A stretch of 64,000 nt of DNA, taken from positions 17,390 through 81,389 of the forward strand of contig JBLIEI010000007.1 of NCBI GenBank assembly GCA_047633055.1, read 5' to 3'. The position numbers were made by a program, and so were the translations under genes. This document shows positions 61,966 through 64,000 of this stretch, piece after piece (the first letter of the stretch is position 1; every line of letters starts with the position of its first letter). Under the pieces are notes generated by a model, which had not been told where the DNA came from, did not search any database, and was given only the letters and a program-made list of their open reading frames with translations. This DNA is from CALJFL01 sp047633055. Its GTDB lineage: Bacteria; Pseudomonadota; Gammaproteobacteria; Pseudomonadales; Halieaceae.

Positions 61966-63075
61966 TTAGGCCAAAGTGCCTAGCATTTCCTTCTCAAAGG
62001 GCAGAAGTTCCGAGGAGCGCCCCGTTTGCACCGCATCGGCCCAGTCCGGGTTGGCTATAATCGCCCGACCTAATGCAACCAGATCAAACTCACCCGCATC
62101 CATGCGGCGCAGTAATTCATCGAGGCCAGCAGGCTCCGCCTCTTTGAAAGTAGTTTCCCCGGGCGCTGGGATAAAATCAGCACTGAGCCCTACACTACCG
62201 ACGGTAATAGCTGGCTTGCCGGTGATTTTTTGCGTCCAGCCCGCAAGATTCAAATCACTTCCTTCAAACTCGGGTTCCCAGAAGCGGCGAGCTGAGCAGT
62301 GGAAGATATCGACACCCGCCTCACTGAGAGGCAGCAGAATGCGCTCAAGCTCCTCGGGAGTTTGCGCCAGGCGAGCGTCATAGTCCTGCTGCTTCCACTG
62401 CGAGTAACGTAGCAAAATGGTAAAGTCAGGCCCTACCGACTCGCGTACCGCTGTGATTACCTCAACAGCAAAGCGGTTACGATTCTCGATGCTGCCACCG
62501 TATTCATCATCGCGCTGATTGGTACATTCCCAGAGAAATTGGTCGACAAGGTAGCCGTGGGCACCGTGTATTTCAACCGCGTCAAAGCCCAGGTCCTTGG
62601 CATGGGTAGCACCATCGGCAAACGCCTGAACCACCTCATCGATATCCTGCTTGGACATAATGTGACGATTTACCTTACCGGGCATATTCATGCCAGAAGG
62701 CGTGTAGCCGTTCACCTCTCCCTCAGGCGGAGTGCCCGCACGACGCATACCGCCGCAATGCCAAAGTTGCGGGGCAATCTTACCGCCCTCCGCATGAACG
62801 ACTTCTACCACCTTGCGCCAACCCTCAAGACGTTCCTCACCGTGAAAATAGGGTACATCGGGGTAGCCGCTGGCGGCGATATGATCGATACAGGTGCCCT
62901 CAGTGATAATCAGCCCGGTGCCGCCAGCGGCCCGGCGACGGTAGTATTCAGCAACATCGTCGCCGGGCACATTGTTAGGCGACAGACTGCGGGTCATGGG
63001 TGCCATCACGATACGATTGGCCAAACTTAAGTTGCCCAAGGTAAACGGTTGGAAAAGTACACTATTGTCAGTCAA
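61966..63075 (-). CDS. NADH:flavin oxidoreductase, Old Yellow Enzyme family
   Basis: A 369-residue FMN-dependent ene-reductase. Typical are LANRIVMAPMTRS, the HxxN-like active-site region in FDAVEIHGAHGYLVDQFLWE, NQRDDEYGGSIENRNRF and the C-terminal VALGRAIIANPDW. The start is TTG at 63075: GGAG lies six bases before it, and an ATG a few bases upstream is out of frame and followed immediately by TGA. Reduces activated C=C bonds of unknown substrate. Confidence 0.93.
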   Translation of the reverse strand: MTDNSVLFQPFTLGNLSLANRIVMAPMTRSLSPNNVPGDDVAEYYRRRAAGGTGLIITEGTCIDHIAASGYPDVPYFHGEERLEGWRKVVEVVHAEGGKIAPQLWHCGGMRRAGTPPEGEVNGYTPSGMNMPGKVNRHIMSKQDIDEVVQAFADGATHAKDLGFDAVEIHGAHGYLVDQFLWECTNQRDDEYGGSIENRNRFAVEVITAVRESVGPDFTILLRYSQWKQQDYDARLAQTPEELERILLPLSEAGVDIFHCSARRFWEPEFEGSDLNLAGWTQKITGKPAITVGSVGLSADFIPAPGETTFKEAEPAGLDELLRRMDAGEFDLVALGRAIIANPDWADAVQTGRSSELLPFEKEMLGTLA

Positions 63076-63149
63076 TCATTACTCCAGCAAGTGGCAACAG
63101 CACAGTCGAGACTTTAACTACGCCAGCAGGTCAAAAAACCAAGGCAGCA

Positions 63150-64000
63150 TTATTCCTCAAGCACCAGAGTTTCGCCAATCTGATTTGTCACAATTTCATC
63201 TTCACAGAAAGGGAAACGAATCCACTCCTTACTCGAGTAGAGCCTGGTCTGGTCCGCAAAGTGCGGGGACTCGGGGTCGGTCGACTGGGAGGGGACCAGA
63301 ATAACGTCGGCGATTGGGCATACAGTTTCATCCCAGGTTACCGCTTGTATATAAGAGTTACCGCCGTTCGGGTTGATATAACCGCCCTCCGACAGACTGA
63401 CACCAATAGCACCATAAACTCCTGCGTCGCCATCGCCACCGTGAATCGGCACATTTTCTACGTTGCGTTGCAGATACTGTACCTCGCCCCAGGGTGCATC
63501 CAGAGATACGCCGGCTGTGGCCAATCTTTCGATCGCGTCGTTTAATCCAGATATCACCCTGCCATGATTGGCGGCGATTTCCAGATCGATACCAGCCGGT
63601 GTATTCACCGGATCATCACGATTGAAATCTACCAACCAGAACTCATCACTTTCGACGACGCCTTGAAAGCCAGCAAATTCTTCGCGGATGACACGCCAGA
63701 ACTCTGTAAATACCTGCATACCACGACTGTCCAGGTCAGCCTTTCTGTCCCAGTCAACCAATACCTCGCACGCCGATTGAACATCGACAGCGGCTTCGGT
63801 AGCACACACCTCAAGGACGTCATCCAGCACCAGATCAGCGCCATAGACCCGATTGAGATACATCATGTCCTTTAAATTTTCGAGGGTAAACAATGGACTA
63901 TCATCCAGTCCATCGCTCGCTGTCTTGCGCTGGGCTACCATCTGATGACCAAGACGGGTACGCAGAAATTGCTGCAAACCCTCGTAACCCAACGGTCCCA
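63150..64000 (-). CDS. Penicillin acylase family hydrolase, C-terminal part (5' end outside window)
   Basis: About 280 codons of the C-terminal beta-chain of an N-terminal-nucleophile hydrolase of the penicillin/acylhomoserine-lactone acylase family. Recognisable are NVPIHGGDGDAGVYGAIGVS, NGGNSYIQAVTWDE and the closing SPHFADQTRLYSSKEWIRFP. The catalytic serine and N-terminal chain lie beyond the right edge. Roles include acyl-homoserine-lactone quenching or amide hydrolysis; not distinguishable here. Confidence 0.8.
   Translation of the reverse strand, partial: GPLGYEGLQQFLRTRLGHQMVAQRKTASDGLDDSPLFTLENLKDMMYLNRVYGADLVLDDVLEVCATEAAVDVQSACEVLVDWDRKADLDSRGMQVFTEFWRVIREEFAGFQGVVESDEFWLVDFNRDDPVNTPAGIDLEIAANHGRVISGLNDAIERLATAGVSLDAPWGEVQYLQRNVENVPIHGGDGDAGVYGAIGVSLSEGGYINPNGGNSYIQAVTWDETVCPIADVILVPSQSTDPESPHFADQTRLYSSKEWIRFPFCEDEIVTNQIGETLVLEE

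Noticed and set aside
1..64000. CRISPR arrays, integrases, intact insertion sequences, rRNA
   Set aside because: Searched for repeats, transposase-like frames and conserved RNA blocks by eye; none seen.

Overview
The window looks like a chromosomal segment of a marine or aquatic gammaproteobacterium. Inferred support for this: several TonB-dependent receptors, DUF1501/DUF1800, DUF3833/DUF2878 and DUF2855 families, an OYE-type flavin reductase, a TPR-sulfotransferase, a penicillin-acylase-family hydrolase, and an E. coli-like SodB and PhoB. I see no rRNA, tRNA, CRISPR array, intact insertion sequence or integrase.

Region 1 (about 1-22 kb) is a stress-defence and small-molecule oxidation island in decay. 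Intact genes are Fe-superoxide dismutase, a ferritin-like protein, a lipoprotein PQQ sugar dehydrogenase, a 49-aa membrane protein, NhaA, a CHRD protein, a two-subunit molybdenum hydroxylase, an AT-rich esterase, a YHS-CopA copper ATPase, KatG and a coiled-coil protein. Between them lie broken genes: a PLDc_N-type membrane protein, DUF1840, an HPF-like fragment, an SDR tail, a hydrolase tail, a dihydrolipoyl-dehydrogenase-like gene, a membrane-bound quinoprotein glucose dehydrogenase, a histidine-kinase fragment and an XRE/HigA-like fragment. The cytochrome subunit of the molybdenum hydroxylase keeps an open frame but has lost every CXXCH haem site.

Region 2 (22-43.7 kb) is denser and healthy. 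It holds a glutaredoxin-DinB fusion, then a TetR-controlled flavin-monooxygenase/DUF2855 pair with two identical-architecture palindromic operators, next to a quinone reductase and an esterase. A five-gene overlapping leftward operon follows: DUF1800, DUF1501, ECF sigma, short membrane protein (probable anti-sigma), CpxP/Spy-like protein. After that come membrane and lipoprotein genes, a FetB-type permease, DUF3833, DUF2878, an SRPBCC-SDR fusion, YchJ, a quinohaemoprotein alcohol dehydrogenase and a SYLF protein.

Region 3 (43.7-53.1 kb) is the most coherent candidate system. A TonB-dependent receptor and a tandem-duplicated surface lipoprotein, several small secreted proteins and an orphan PhoB-type regulator are grouped together. 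Pho-box-like direct repeats (7 bp, 4-bp spacer, 7 bp), each with a plausible -10 about 9-10 bp downstream, precede the receptor, a small secreted protein, phoB and a DUF1439-like gene. I infer a phosphate-starvation acquisition island whose receptor/lipoprotein substrate is unknown.

Region 4 (53-64 kb) carries a thioesterase, an aldo/keto reductase, a GST with a long C-terminal extension, a gamma-glutamyltransferase tail fragment, a lipoprotein, a second TonB-dependent receptor with a strong terminator, a TPR-sulfotransferase, an OYE-family reductase, and the 3' part of a penicillin-acylase-family gene cut by the window edge.
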